From an uncultured Clostridia bacterium (lineage in GTDB: Bacteria; Bacillota; Clostridia; Oscillospirales; Acutalibacteraceae), in contig CANQFC010000005.1 of NCBI GenBank assembly GCA_947598155.1, positions 1 to 64,000 of the forward strand: a DNA stretch of 64,000 nt, written 5' to 3'. Positions within the stretch are counted from its first letter, which is position 1. Every line of letters starts with the position of its first letter. Positions 28,968 to 38,993 of this stretch are shown in pieces. The position numbers and the translations under genes are program-made. The notes under the pieces were generated by a model, which saw only the letters and a program-made list of their open reading frames with translations, was not told the DNA's origin and did no database searches.

Positions 28968-30038
28968 ATGCAAATGACTTTTCGATGGTTCGGCTCCGAT
29001 AAAGATACCGTAACCTTAGAGCAGATTAAACAAATTCCCAACGTTGCGGGCGTTGTCCCCGCTTTGCATTATCTTCCGGCAGGCGAAACCTGGAGCGAGG
29101 AAGACGTTTTCAAAATGAAAAGAGAAATTGAAAGCGCCGGTCTTACAATGGAGTGCATTGAGAGCGTTAATGTCCATGAGGACATTAAAATCGGTCTGCC
29201 GACGCGGGAGAAATATATTGAAAATTACAAAACGAGCATAAGAAATCTCGCAAAAGCGGGCGTTAAGGTGATATGCTATAACTTTATGCCGGTTTTTGAC
29301 TGGACAAGAACAGACCTCGCCATGGATATGGGCGACGGCGCTACCTGCCTTTCTTATGACGGGGTTCAGATTGAGGGCAAAAGCCCCGAGGATATGTTCA
29401 AGGAGATTGACGACAATTCAAACGGTTACGCAATGCCGGGCTGGGAAACCGAAAGAATGCCCGAAATCAAGGAATTATTTGAAAAATACAAGAATGTTAC
29501 GGCGGACGACCTTTGGAACAATCTTAAATATTTTCTTGAGAGCATAATGCCTGTTTGCGAGGAATGCGACGTCAAAATGGCGATACACCCCGATGATCCG
29601 CCATGGGACATTTTCGGACTTCCGAGAATTATCAAAGACAGGGACAGCCTAAAAAAACTGCTTGATATGGTGCCGTCAAAGTATAACGGACTAACTTTTT
29701 GTACGGGTTCGCTGGGCGCAAGCAGTAAAAACGACCTGCCCTCTATGATTAGGGAGTTCGGCGACAGAATTTATTTTGCTCACTTAAGAAATGTCAAGGT
29801 TATTGACAATCACTTTAACGAAACGGCGCATGAGAGCAATACAGGCTCGCTTGATATGTATGAAATCGTAAAGGCTTTGCAGGACGTAGGCTTTGACGGC
29901 TACATTCGCCCCGACCACGGCAGAATGATTTGGGGAGAGGTTGCGCGCCCCGGATACGGTCTTTTTGACAGAGCTTTGGGCGTAGCTTACATTAACGGGC
30001 TTTGGGAGGCCGTAAAGAAAGGCAGGGAGAGAAAATAA
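28968..30038 (+). CDS. uxuA: Mannonate dehydratase
   Basis: MQMTFRWFGSDKDTVTLEQIKQIPNVAGVVPALH, CYNFMPVFDWTRTDL, MAIHPDDPPWDIFGLPRI. Confidence 0.96.
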   Translation: MQMTFRWFGSDKDTVTLEQIKQIPNVAGVVPALHYLPAGETWSEEDVFKMKREIESAGLTMECIESVNVHEDIKIGLPTREKYIENYKTSIRNLAKAGVKVICYNFMPVFDWTRTDLAMDMGDGATCLSYDGVQIEGKSPEDMFKEIDDNSNGYAMPGWETERMPEIKELFEKYKNVTADDLWNNLKYFLESIMPVCEECDVKMAIHPDDPPWDIFGLPRIIKDRDSLKKLLDMVPSKYNGLTFCTGSLGASSKNDLPSMIREFGDRIYFAHLRNVKVIDNHFNETAHESNTGSLDMYEIVKALQDVGFDGYIRPDHGRMIWGEVARPGYGLFDRALGVAYINGLWEAVKKGRERK

Positions 30039-30039
30039 T

Positions 30040-30900
30040 ATGAAATACAATATGGTACACGAAAATCTTAAAGGCAGAGTGGCGGTAGTAACCGGCGGCG
30101 GCGGAGTTCTTTGCGCGGGCTTTGCAAAAACGCTCGCTAAGCAGGGCGTTAAGGTAGCTGTTCTTGATTTGAATGAAGAGGCGGCAAAAAAGGTCGCCGA
30201 TGAAATAACTGCGGAGGGAGGCACCGCCATAGCGGTCGGCTGTAACGTGCTTGAACCTGAGAGTATGCAAAAGGCAAGGGAAACCGTCAACAAAACCTTA
30301 GGCACCTGCGACATACTTTTAAACGGAGCCGGCGGCAACAATCCCAAGGGCACGACAACAAAAGAAACGCTTGAAAAAATTGACCTTGCCGAAAAGGACG
30401 AGAGCGTTAAAACATTTTTTGACCTTGACCCTCAGGGCATTTCGTTTGTATTCAACCTTAACTTCCTCGGAACGCTTATACCCACGCAGGTTTTTGCGGC
30501 GGATATGGCTAACAAGGAAAACGGCTGTATAGTAATGATAACGTCAATGAACGCGTACCGTCCGCTCACAAAAATCCCGGCATATTCGGCGGCAAAGGCG
30601 GCGGTTAAGAATTTTACCGAGTTTATGGCGGTTCACTTTGCCGAGGTTGGAATCCGCGTAAATGCAATCGCTCCCGGATTTTTCTCGACCAATCAAAATA
30701 AGACGCTTCTTTGGAATGAAGACGGCACTCCTACCCCAAGAACAGGCAAAATACTTGCGGCAACGCCGATGAAAAGATTCGGCGTGCCCGAAGAGCTTTC
30801 AGGCGCTCTGCTGTTTCTGTGCGACGAAACCTATTCCGGATTCATAACGGGAACAAGTATTTGCGTCGACGGCGGTTTTTCGGCATATTCGGGCGTATAA
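30040..30900 (+). CDS. SDR-family oxidoreductase, probable D-mannonate oxidoreductase (fructuronate reductase)
   Basis: VVTGGGGVLCAGFAKTLA, NGAGGNNPKGTT, YSAAKAAVKNFTE; adjacent to uxuA. Confidence 0.88.
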   Translation: MKYNMVHENLKGRVAVVTGGGGVLCAGFAKTLAKQGVKVAVLDLNEEAAKKVADEITAEGGTAIAVGCNVLEPESMQKARETVNKTLGTCDILLNGAGGNNPKGTTTKETLEKIDLAEKDESVKTFFDLDPQGISFVFNLNFLGTLIPTQVFAADMANKENGCIVMITSMNAYRPLTKIPAYSAAKAAVKNFTEFMAVHFAEVGIRVNAIAPGFFSTNQNKTLLWNEDGTPTPRTGKILAATPMKRFGVPEELSGALLFLCDETYSGFITGTSICVDGGFSAYSGV

Positions 30901-30904
30901 CGGA

Positions 30905-31043
30905 AGGCAAGAGATGTTCTTAGTCTTCATAGGCGGCGGGTTCCGCTTTCGGAATCAGCGGGGATTTGGTCTTAACAAATTTCTCAGCGCGGTTTACACT
31001 GCGCCTTGCCGCGCCGCTTGACGGTGCAGACCCCTTTATTGAA
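30905..31043 (+). repeat. Dispersed repeat, long type copy
   Basis: GGCAAG..GGCGGCGGGTTCCGCTTTCGGAATCAGCGGGGATTTGGTCT..CTCAGCGCGGTTTACACTGCGCCTTGCCGCGCCGCTTGACGGTGCAGACCCCTTTATTGAA. Confidence 0.75.
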
Positions 31044-31062
31044 CGGAAGGATGTGAGTCTAT

Positions 31063-31257
31063 ATGAAATATTTATTTGCGGCGCTTTTGGCTTTCGCGGC
31101 GGGGCTTATTCTTGCGATATATTCGTCCTTAAAATACTTAAAGGCTAAAAAGGAAACAGGCGGCGAACCGCCGATTAAACCCCACGCAATAAGATTCGGT
31201 ATAGTATTTTTGCTTTTTATAATAGCGCAGGTTCTTCTGATAATATATAGGCATTAA
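31063..31257 (+). CDS. Small two-TM membrane protein
   Basis: 64 aa, two hydrophobic helices; GGAAGGATGTG region upstream. Confidence 0.6.
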   Translation: MKYLFAALLAFAAGLILAIYSSLKYLKAKKETGGEPPIKPHAIRFGIVFLLFIIAQVLLIIYRH

Positions 31258-31338
31258 GCAAATTTTTTACATAAATCTCAGGAAAGGAGAGGTGCGTCCG
31301 CGTAAATTTATTTGCCCGGCGTATCTGTGTATAAATCA

Positions 31339-32436
31339 ATGGACTTAAAATTAAGAAATAAAAACGAGTGCGCGTTTGATATGATTTCACTCGGCGAAAT
31401 AATGCTTCGCCTTGACCCTGGCGACGGCAGAATAAAAACCGCCCGTTCCTTTAGAGCGTGGGAAGGCGGCGGCGAGTACAATGTTGCGAGGGGCCTTAGG
31501 CGCTGTTTCGGGCTTAAAACCGCCGCGGTTACAGCGCTTGCCGATAATGAAGTGGGCAGGCTTGTTGAGGACTTTATGCTTCAGGGCGGCGTTGACACTT
31601 CGCTTATTAAATGGGTCAAATATGACGGAATCGGCAGAACCGTCCGCAACGGCCTTAACTTTACCGAAAGAGGCTACGGAATAAGGGGCGCAGTCGGGGT
31701 ATCCGACAGGGGAAACACCGCCGTTTCACAGCTTAAATCGGGCGATATTGACTGGGATTATATCTTCGGTACTTTGGGCGTTCGCTGGCTGCACACGGGC
31801 GGAATTTTTGCCGCTCTTTCCGAAACGACCTCGCAGGTAGTTATTGACGCCGTTAAAGCCGCCAAAAAGTACGGTACGGTCGTATCCTATGACCTTAATT
31901 ACCGTCCCTCGCTTTGGAACGACATCGGCGGCAAGGCAAAGGCGCAGGAGGTCAACAAAGAAATCGCAAAGTACATTGACGTTATGATAGGCAACGAGGA
32001 GGACTTCACGGCATGCCTCGGCTTTGAAATCGAGGGCAACGACGAAAACCTTAAATCCCTTAATATTGAGGGCTACAAAAAGATGCTCGGCGAGGTTTGC
32101 AGGGCTTATCCCAATTTCAAGGTTATCGCAACAACATTGCGTACCGTTAAAACGGCTACGGTAAACGACTGGAGCGCCATCTGCTATGCGGACGGCAGAG
32201 TTTACAACGGGCTTTCACTGCCCGGGCTTGAAATTTACGACCGCGTAGGCGGCGGCGACAGCTTTGCATCGGGGCTTATTTACGGGCTTATCACGACGGG
32301 CGACCCGCAGACTGCCGTAAATTACGGCGTGGCTCACGGCGCTCTTGCGATGACAACTCCGGGCGACACCTCAATGGCCTCTCTTAAAGAGGTTGAAAAG
32401 ATAGTTTCCGGCGCAGGCGCAAGGGTTGACAGATAA
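31339..32436 (+). CDS. PfkB-family sugar kinase, probable 2-keto-3-deoxygluconate kinase
   Basis: SLGEIMLRLDPGDGRIKTARSFRAWEGGGEYNVARGL, RVGGGDSFASGLIYGL; start uncertain (ORF opens 31312). Confidence 0.88.
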   Translation: MDLKLRNKNECAFDMISLGEIMLRLDPGDGRIKTARSFRAWEGGGEYNVARGLRRCFGLKTAAVTALADNEVGRLVEDFMLQGGVDTSLIKWVKYDGIGRTVRNGLNFTERGYGIRGAVGVSDRGNTAVSQLKSGDIDWDYIFGTLGVRWLHTGGIFAALSETTSQVVIDAVKAAKKYGTVVSYDLNYRPSLWNDIGGKAKAQEVNKEIAKYIDVMIGNEEDFTACLGFEIEGNDENLKSLNIEGYKKMLGEVCRAYPNFKVIATTLRTVKTATVNDWSAICYADGRVYNGLSLPGLEIYDRVGGGDSFASGLIYGLITTGDPQTAVNYGVAHGALAMTTPGDTSMASLKEVEKIVSGAGARVDR

Positions 32437-32466
32437 AATATTATTTTCGTTTAGGAGATATACAAA

Positions 32467-32919
32467 ATGGACGGCATACACAAGCTCGACCCCTCCGATT
32501 TTAAAAAATGCTCCGAGATTTGGGATATGAAAAAGCAAAGGGAGCTTGCAAAACAGTTTTACGGAGAAATCGTCAGCGGCGTGCGTGAAACGTTCGTACT
32601 TGAACGCGGCGGAAAATTCATCGGTGAAATAAGCGTTGTTTATGAAAACGGCGACGCGGACTATACCATTCCCTTAAAACGTGTGTATTTTTCAAGACTT
32701 ATCGTTAAAAAGGAGCTTAGGCGTCAGGGCATCGGCGAAAGGCTATGCGAATATTTGATAAAATATGTGACGGAGAAGGGCTATAACGAGATGTCAATCG
32801 GCGTGGACACCGACAATTTCCCTGCGATATGCCTTTATCAAAAAATGGGCTTTGACAAAATTATTTTCGTCGGCGAGGACGGCGGCGGTAAATATTTTAA
32901 ACTGTTAAAAACAATCTGA
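32467..32919 (+). CDS. GNAT family N-acetyltransferase
   Basis: RLIVKKELRRQGIGERLCEYLI, LYQKMGF. Confidence 0.85.
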   Translation: MDGIHKLDPSDFKKCSEIWDMKKQRELAKQFYGEIVSGVRETFVLERGGKFIGEISVVYENGDADYTIPLKRVYFSRLIVKKELRRQGIGERLCEYLIKYVTEKGYNEMSIGVDTDNFPAICLYQKMGFDKIIFVGEDGGGKYFKLLKTI

Positions 32920-32936
32920 TTTTGGAGATGTATAAA

Positions 32937-33593
32937 ATGGACAAAGAAAAAATTATTACAAAAATTCAGGACTGCGGTATAGTAGCGGTCGTAAGGGCTG
33001 AATCCGTAGATAAGGCGATACGCATTACGGACGCCTGCATTGAGGGCGGCGTTGCCGCTATTGAGCTCACGTTCACAGTTCCCCACGCAGACAAGGTTAT
33101 TGAGGAGCTCGCCAAACGCTATACCCCCGAGCAGATAATTCTCGGCGCGGGCACGGTGCTTGACGCGCCTACCGCAAGAATAGCTATGCTTTCGGGCGCT
33201 CAATACATTGTAAGCCCCGCTCTTGACCTTGACACGCTTCATATTTGCAACCGTTACAGAGTTCCCATGATGCCCGGTATTATGACCGTAACCGAGGGTC
33301 TTACCGCTATGGAGAACGGCGCAGATATTTTAAAGGTGTTCCCGGCGGACCTCTTTGGGCCTAAGATAATCAAGGACATCAGGGGGCCGATACCTTACGC
33401 AAAAATTATGCCCACAGGCGGCGTAGACGCCGACAATGTAGGCGAATGGATAAAGGCGGGCGCAGTTGCGGTAGGCGCGGGTTCATCACTTACGGCAGGC
33501 GCAAAAACAGGCGATTACAAAAAAATTACCGAAACGGGCAAACGCTTTATCGAAAATATTAAGCTCGCGAGAGCTGAATTAGCGGGAAAATAA
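32937..33593 (+). CDS. eda: Bifunctional KDPG/KHG aldolase
   Basis: CGIVAVVRAESVDKAI, AAIELTFTVPHA, LGAGTVLDA, MPGIMTVTE, KVFPADLFGPKIIKDIRGP, MPTGGVDADN. Confidence 0.94.
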   Translation: MDKEKIITKIQDCGIVAVVRAESVDKAIRITDACIEGGVAAIELTFTVPHADKVIEELAKRYTPEQIILGAGTVLDAPTARIAMLSGAQYIVSPALDLDTLHICNRYRVPMMPGIMTVTEGLTAMENGADILKVFPADLFGPKIIKDIRGPIPYAKIMPTGGVDADNVGEWIKAGAVAVGAGSSLTAGAKTGDYKKITETGKRFIENIKLARAELAGK

Positions 33594-33655
33594 TGACAGC
33601 GTTTACTGCGTAATTATCTTAGCGCATAACTTTACGGAAGGGCAAGCTTAAATAT

Positions 33656-35068
33656 ATGAGAGTTCTTGAAAATATTGAGCCGAAGAAAGTGTTTGAATAT
33701 TTTGAGGATTTGTGCGCCGTTCCGCACGGTTCGGGCAATACAAAGGGTATAAGCGATTACTGTGTAAATTTTGCCGAAACGCACGGACTTTCATATACCC
33801 AAGACGAGCTTAATAACGTTATTATAAGAAAAAAAGCGAGTAAGGGCTATGAAAACAGCCCGACTGTTATTTTGCAGGGGCATTTGGATATGGTGTGCGA
33901 GAAAGACAAAACCTCTTCGCACGATTTTAGAAAAGACGGTCTGTCGCTCTTGTTAGACGGCGATTTTGTGTCGGCAAACGGAACGACCTTAGGCGGTGAT
34001 GACGGAATTGCCGTTGCAATGGCGCTCAGCATTCTAAGTGATGCAAACGCTTTGCATCCGCCGCTGGAGGCGCTTTTCACTACCGATGAAGAAACCGGAA
34101 TGTACGGCGCGGCAGGGCTTGACGTTTCAAAATTACAGGGCAGGATTCTAATAAACATCGACTCCGAAAACGAAGGCGTCTTAACCGCCGGATGCGCAGG
34201 CGGAGCGCGGGCGCATATAAAGAAACCGATATTTTTCGGTGAATCGGCAAAAACGCGGAAAATAGTTATATCCGGGCTTAAAGGCGGCCATTCCGGCGTT
34301 GAAATCCATAAAAACAGACATAATGCAAACGTTTTGATGGCAGAGCTTTTAACAAAAATACCGAATTTTCGTTTGGCAGGCATTTGCGGCGGAGATAAAG
34401 ACAACGTTATCCCTAATACGTGTGAATGTTTGATTTTCTCCGACTGCGATTTAACGGAAATTACCGAAACTTTTGTCAAAGATAAATATAATTCCGCCGA
34501 CCCTAATCTGAAAATTTCAGTAACAGACGGGGATTTTCTGCCTCTTATGAGCGAAAAAGACTCAAAGGAAACAGCAAATATGATTTGCGCTTTTCCGAAC
34601 GGAGTGCAAAAAATGAGCGCTCAAATTCCCTCTCTCGTTCAGACTTCTCTTAACCTTGGCTCGGTAAAAATTGAAGATAACGATTTGATTTGCACTTTTT
34701 CCGTAAGGAGTTCGGTGAATTCCGAAAAATACGAGCTTTTAAGAACGCTGAAAAGCATTGCCGATGATTTCGGCGCTCGCTTTGGCGACAGCGGCCATTA
34801 CCCCGCTTGGGAGTACAGGGAAAATTCACGCCTCAGGCGCGTGATGATTAAAACATTTGAGGAGCTTTACGGCAGAAAACCTGCTGAGGTTGACGTTATC
34901 CACGCGGGGCTTGAATGCGGCATATTCTGCGATAAAATCGACGGACTTGACGCGGTTTCTTTTGGACCCGATTTGTTCGATATTCACACTCCCTGTGAGC
35001 GCCTTTCAGTTTCGTCTGTTCGCAGAACCTACAAATTCCTCTGCGAAACTCTTAAAGCTTTAAGGTGA
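33656..35068 (+). CDS. pepD: Aminoacyl-histidine dipeptidase (M20, PepD)
   Basis: CAVPHGSGNTKGISDY, LQGHLDMVCEKD, LGGDDGIAVAMALSIL, TTDEETGMYGA. Confidence 0.93.
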   Translation: MRVLENIEPKKVFEYFEDLCAVPHGSGNTKGISDYCVNFAETHGLSYTQDELNNVIIRKKASKGYENSPTVILQGHLDMVCEKDKTSSHDFRKDGLSLLLDGDFVSANGTTLGGDDGIAVAMALSILSDANALHPPLEALFTTDEETGMYGAAGLDVSKLQGRILINIDSENEGVLTAGCAGGARAHIKKPIFFGESAKTRKIVISGLKGGHSGVEIHKNRHNANVLMAELLTKIPNFRLAGICGGDKDNVIPNTCECLIFSDCDLTEITETFVKDKYNSADPNLKISVTDGDFLPLMSEKDSKETANMICAFPNGVQKMSAQIPSLVQTSLNLGSVKIEDNDLICTFSVRSSVNSEKYELLRTLKSIADDFGARFGDSGHYPAWEYRENSRLRRVMIKTFEELYGRKPAEVDVIHAGLECGIFCDKIDGLDAVSFGPDLFDIHTPCERLSVSSVRRTYKFLCETLKALR

Positions 35069-35072
35069 GAAA

Positions 35073-36272
35073 ATGAACATTAAAGACAGATTTTTAAAAT
35101 ATGTTTCATTTGAAACAACTTCAAGCGAGGCGGGTGAAAGCTCTCCGTCAACAGACGGGCAAAAAGTATTTGCGGAATACCTTAAAAATGAGCTTGAAGA
35201 AATCGGGCTTAAAGACGTTTGCTTAGATGAGAACGGCTATCTTTACGCTTTTTTGCCCGCGAACAACGGCTCTGAAAACTCAATCGGATTTATTGCTCAT
35301 ATGGATACTTCGCCGTCGGTTTCGGGTAAGGAAATCAAGCCGGAATCCGTGTTATACACAGGCGGCGCCATAAAACTAAAAAAATGCGGTGAAATCAGCG
35401 CGGCGGTTTATCCGTTCCTGCAGGATTTTGTCGGTCAGGAGCTTATTGTTACAGACGGGACAACTTTGCTCGGAGCGGACGATAAGGCCGGAATTGCCGA
35501 AATTGTCACGGCGTGCGGCTATCTTTTAACGCACCCGGAAATTAAGCACAAGGGTATAGCGCTCTGCATAACGCCCGATGAGGAAATCGGCAGGGGAGCG
35601 GACAGATTTAATTTTGAAAAATTTCACGCAAAATGCGCCTATACCGTGGACGGCGGACTCTTGGGCGAAATCGAATATGAAAATTTTAACGCCGCTTCTG
35701 CCGTCTTTACAGTTAACGGAATAAACATTCACCCGGGCGACGCAAAAAATAAAATGAAAAACGCAATCCTTATTGCGTTGGAATTGATGGCCCTTTTCCC
35801 AAAGGCGGAAACGCCCGCGCATACGGAAAAGTATGAGGGATTTTACCATATTTGCAAAATTTCAGGCGATGAAACCGAAACAACGGTTGAAATGATAATC
35901 CGCGACCACGACAGAAAATTGTTTGAAAAGAGGAAGAGCTTTGCCGAAAACGCCGTTTCTTATATAAATTCGGTTTACGGCGACGGAACGGTCGATGTAA
36001 AGATAAAAGACAGCTATTACAATATGAAACCCAAGATTTTGCCTCATATTGAGCTTATAAGAAACGCTCAAACCGCGATGAAAAATGTCGGCGTTACGCC
36101 TAAAACCGTTCCGATACGGGGCGGCACGGACGGAGCGAGGCTCTCTTACGAAGGGCTTCCCTGCCCGAATCTCTCAACGGGCGGCGCCAATTTTCACAGC
36201 GTTCACGAATTTGTGTCGGTGGATTCAATGGTAAAAATGACCGAGGTGCTGATTGAGCTTTCCAAAATGTGA
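35073..36272 (+). CDS. pepT: Peptidase T (tripeptidase, M20)
   Basis: FIAHMDTSPS, DGTTLLGADDKAGIAEI, TPDEEIGRGADRF, PIRGGTDGARLSYEGLPCPNLSTGGANFH. Confidence 0.95.
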   Translation: MNIKDRFLKYVSFETTSSEAGESSPSTDGQKVFAEYLKNELEEIGLKDVCLDENGYLYAFLPANNGSENSIGFIAHMDTSPSVSGKEIKPESVLYTGGAIKLKKCGEISAAVYPFLQDFVGQELIVTDGTTLLGADDKAGIAEIVTACGYLLTHPEIKHKGIALCITPDEEIGRGADRFNFEKFHAKCAYTVDGGLLGEIEYENFNAASAVFTVNGINIHPGDAKNKMKNAILIALELMALFPKAETPAHTEKYEGFYHICKISGDETETTVEMIIRDHDRKLFEKRKSFAENAVSYINSVYGDGTVDVKIKDSYYNMKPKILPHIELIRNAQTAMKNVGVTPKTVPIRGGTDGARLSYEGLPCPNLSTGGANFHSVHEFVSVDSMVKMTEVLIELSKM

Positions 36273-36284
36273 ATAGGCAACAAA

Positions 36285-36317
36285 CAAAAGGCCGAGTCTG
36301 AGCTCGGCCTTTTTATT
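36285..36317 (+). terminator. Terminator after pepT
   Basis: AAAAGGCCGAGtctgaGCTCGGCCTTTTTA. Confidence 0.9.
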
Positions 36318-36453
36318 TTTTGAAGAAGAGAGTATATTTTTTGCAGGAATGTATTTTTTGCATTGCCGCGCCATTCGGCGGCGCAGGCCTATTACTTAAA
36401 AATAAACGCAAATAAAAATTACTGAAACCGCGTTTTATCTTATTCTCGTAATA

Positions 36454-37287
36454 TTATATTTCAATTCCGTTTTCGTCCGCGATAAATTTTACCACGCTGT
36501 CGCCGTTGTTTTCGCCTATTATTATGTCGGCGACCGCTTTTACTTGCGGCGCCGCGTTGTTAACCGCAACGGCGCGGTCGGCAGTCCTCAACATAGGTAT
36601 GTCGTTAAGGTTATCGCCGAAAGCGACTGTTTCGTCTGCGTTTGCATATTCTTTCAAAAAATTTACGGCGTTTGCCTTAGAGGCGGTATCCGCGAAAATT
36701 TCAATAAGCCAGCCGTCTGTGTAGCTGTCGGGGTAAAACGCGAAATTTACGCCCTGCGTGTTTTCAAGTTCTTCCACTGCGGGTAAAAGCATTTCTTTCG
36801 GCGCGAAGAAATTAAAATATACGGGATTTTGATTTTCGGGCAGTTCGTACAGCGATTCAATCTTATAAAATCTGCCGTCAAGCATTTTTTTGCGCGTTTC
36901 AAAGAACCACTGCATTGCCGGCGTATCAATATCCGAACACCAAATTGAAAGCTTTTCGCCGTCAAATGAAAAGACGTTCGGGTGAAGAGAATGTTTTTTA
37001 AAAATGTCAAGCGTGTTTTTATAAGGAGCATTCTTTATTTTGCAGTATTTGATTACACGGTTATCAGTAAAATCATAGATAAAAACTCCGTTCATAAGCA
37101 CGGCGGGCGCAGAAAGAGGAACGTTTTTTAAAAGTTGTCCGCCAGTTATCATACTCCGCGCGGTTGCAACGGTAAAAAGTACTCCTTTTTCGTAAAATTG
37201 TTTTATTTTTGCCGTTTCGTATTCCGAAAGGGAGGCGTCGGAATGAAGCAAAGTTCCGTCAAGATCGGTTACATATAATGTTTTCAT
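36454..37287 (-). CDS. Cof-type HAD family phosphatase
   Basis: YVTDLDGTLLHSDASLS, VAFGDNLNDIPMLRTAD. Confidence 0.92.
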   Translation of the reverse strand: MKTLYVTDLDGTLLHSDASLSEYETAKIKQFYEKGVLFTVATARSMITGGQLLKNVPLSAPAVLMNGVFIYDFTDNRVIKYCKIKNAPYKNTLDIFKKHSLHPNVFSFDGEKLSIWCSDIDTPAMQWFFETRKKMLDGRFYKIESLYELPENQNPVYFNFFAPKEMLLPAVEELENTQGVNFAFYPDSYTDGWLIEIFADTASKANAVNFLKEYANADETVAFGDNLNDIPMLRTADRAVAVNNAAPQVKAVADIIIGENNGDSVVKFIADENGIEI

Positions 37288-37384
37288 ATTTTCCCCCTTA
37301 TGTTTTTAACGTTATTTTACAGTACGGTTTAAAAATTGTCAAACGGTATTGCTTTTGTTGCAGAAAAATGTTTTAATATATTTT

Positions 37385-37433
37385 AAGCAAGATGTCCCCG
37401 CCTCTTCAATAAGGGGCAGACCCATTATTGAAT
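37385..37433 (+). repeat. Dispersed repeat, internally deleted short copy
   Basis: AAGCAAGATGTCCCCGCCTCTTCAATAAGGGGCAGACCCATTATTGAAT. Confidence 0.55.
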
Positions 37434-37449
37434 AAAAAGGAGTGGTTTT

Positions 37450-38211
37450 ATGGACTTTAAAACAGGCCCGTTAATGTATTGCCTTGCGGCAGGGGTAATA
37501 ATTTTTGTTATTGTTCAGTCCGTATTTTTTATGGCAAAAGCGTGGAAACGGGGTAAGGAAATCGGTATAGAAAGCGAAAAAATGAAACAGACCGTAATTT
37601 CAAGCGTGCTTTTTACGATTGCTCCCGCAATATCGATTTTGGCAACTGTTTTGGCGCTCGCGTCCGCGCTTGGAATAGTCCTTCCGTGGATTCGCCTTTC
37701 CGTTATCGGAAACCTTGCCTATGAAACCGTAGCGGCTGAGAGCGCAGTCGGCGTTTTCGGTTCGTCGCTTGCAAATGAAATCAAAGACCCGAGGCAGTTT
37801 TCAACTATCGCGTGGACTATGACTATCGGCTCATGCTTTCCGCTTATTCTTCTGCCGATACTCTGTAAAAAAATACATAAGGCGACTCGTAAAATAACAT
37901 CAAAAAGCAACTCTTCAAACGCGCTCGGGGATATTCTCGGAGCGGCGGCGTTTATAGGAATTATTGCCGCTTTTATTTCGCGGGCAGTGGCGGGGGTTCC
38001 GTCCGACGGCCCTTCGGCAGGTTTTATGTCGGTATCGGTTCTTCTTTCGGCAATGATTTTCACAATAGCGCTCGACTATTTGTGCAGAAAGAAAAATTTG
38101 ACCAAGCTCGACCCGTTTGTACTGCCGCTCGCGATGTTCGGCGCAATGGGCATAGCGATTTTGTTTACTCAGGTTTTGCCCTCGGGTATTACCGAGTTTA
38201 CTTGGAGATAG
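37450..38211 (+). CDS. Multi-pass membrane protein (resembles DUF5058 family)
   Basis: Hydrophobic ORF; AVEYAVGVFGSSLANE-like region AAESAVGVFGSSLANEIKDP; directly followed by second membrane ORF. Confidence 0.65.
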   Translation: MDFKTGPLMYCLAAGVIIFVIVQSVFFMAKAWKRGKEIGIESEKMKQTVISSVLFTIAPAISILATVLALASALGIVLPWIRLSVIGNLAYETVAAESAVGVFGSSLANEIKDPRQFSTIAWTMTIGSCFPLILLPILCKKIHKATRKITSKSNSSNALGDILGAAAFIGIIAAFISRAVAGVPSDGPSAGFMSVSVLLSAMIFTIALDYLCRKKNLTKLDPFVLPLAMFGAMGIAILFTQVLPSGITEFTWR

Positions 38212-38226
38212 TGTGGGGTGAACATT

Positions 38227-38889
38227 ATGAAAAAAGAGAGAACTTATATTGACAAAATACACGTTTGGGGCGCCGTATGGTCTGTCGCGGCGCTGTTGGT
38301 ACTTTTTTCCGTTCCGTTTATTTTTTCGCTCCGCTATGACGCGTTCCCTGAACTGCGCATACTGTTAAAGGCGCTTTCAACCGTTATTACGGTCTATTGG
38401 ACTACCGCAATAATTGAGGTCTTGACTTATACGCCTATGCTCGGCGCAGGCGGAACATACCTTTCGTTTCTTTCGGGAAATATCACTAATTTAAAAATGC
38501 CGTGCGCTATGAACGCTATGGAGAGGGCGAATGTCAGGGCAAACAGTGAAGAGGGCGAGATAATTTCAACAATATCAATAGCCGCGTCGTCGATAACAAC
38601 AACGGTTATTATTGCGGCAGGCGTGCTTTTGTTTGCGCCGGTTTTGCCCAAAATTTTAGCCGAAGGCTCCGTTATTAAGCCGGCGTTTGAATATGTTGTG
38701 CCTGCCCTGTTCGGGGCGCTGGGCGCTTCATATTTCGCAAAATATTGGCGCATTTCAATTCTGCCCATTGCGGTTGGAATTCTCGTCTACATTTTCGCTC
38801 CGTCTATGGCTGTGGGAACAATGATTTTTATTACGATAGTCGTAAGTATATTGGGCGCGCTGGGAATGTATAAGGCGAAACTTATTTGA
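38227..38889 (+). CDS. Multi-pass membrane protein, partner of upstream ORF
   Basis: Hydrophobic ORF 16 nt downstream of the previous CDS. Confidence 0.65.
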   Translation: MKKERTYIDKIHVWGAVWSVAALLVLFSVPFIFSLRYDAFPELRILLKALSTVITVYWTTAIIEVLTYTPMLGAGGTYLSFLSGNITNLKMPCAMNAMERANVRANSEEGEIISTISIAASSITTTVIIAAGVLLFAPVLPKILAEGSVIKPAFEYVVPALFGALGASYFAKYWRISILPIAVGILVYIFAPSMAVGTMIFITIVVSILGALGMYKAKLI

Positions 38890-38925
38890 CGGATTTATCG
38901 GGATTTGCCGACTTAAATTAAGAGT

Positions 38926-38962
38926 TAACGGGCCGCAAAGCTTGCGGTCCGTTATATTTTTA
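38926..38962 (+). terminator. Terminator
   Basis: TAACGGgCCGCAAagCTTGCGGtCCGTTATATTTTT. Confidence 0.75.
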
Positions 38963-38993
38963 CTTGATTTTTTCCGTTTGCAGTAATAATTTT

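Noticed and set aside
36364-36400. TTGCCGCGCCATTCGGCGGCGCAGGCCTATTACTT as another repeat remnant
   Set aside because: Resembles the 3' block of the long-type repeat but too short and diverged to claim without alignment statistics.
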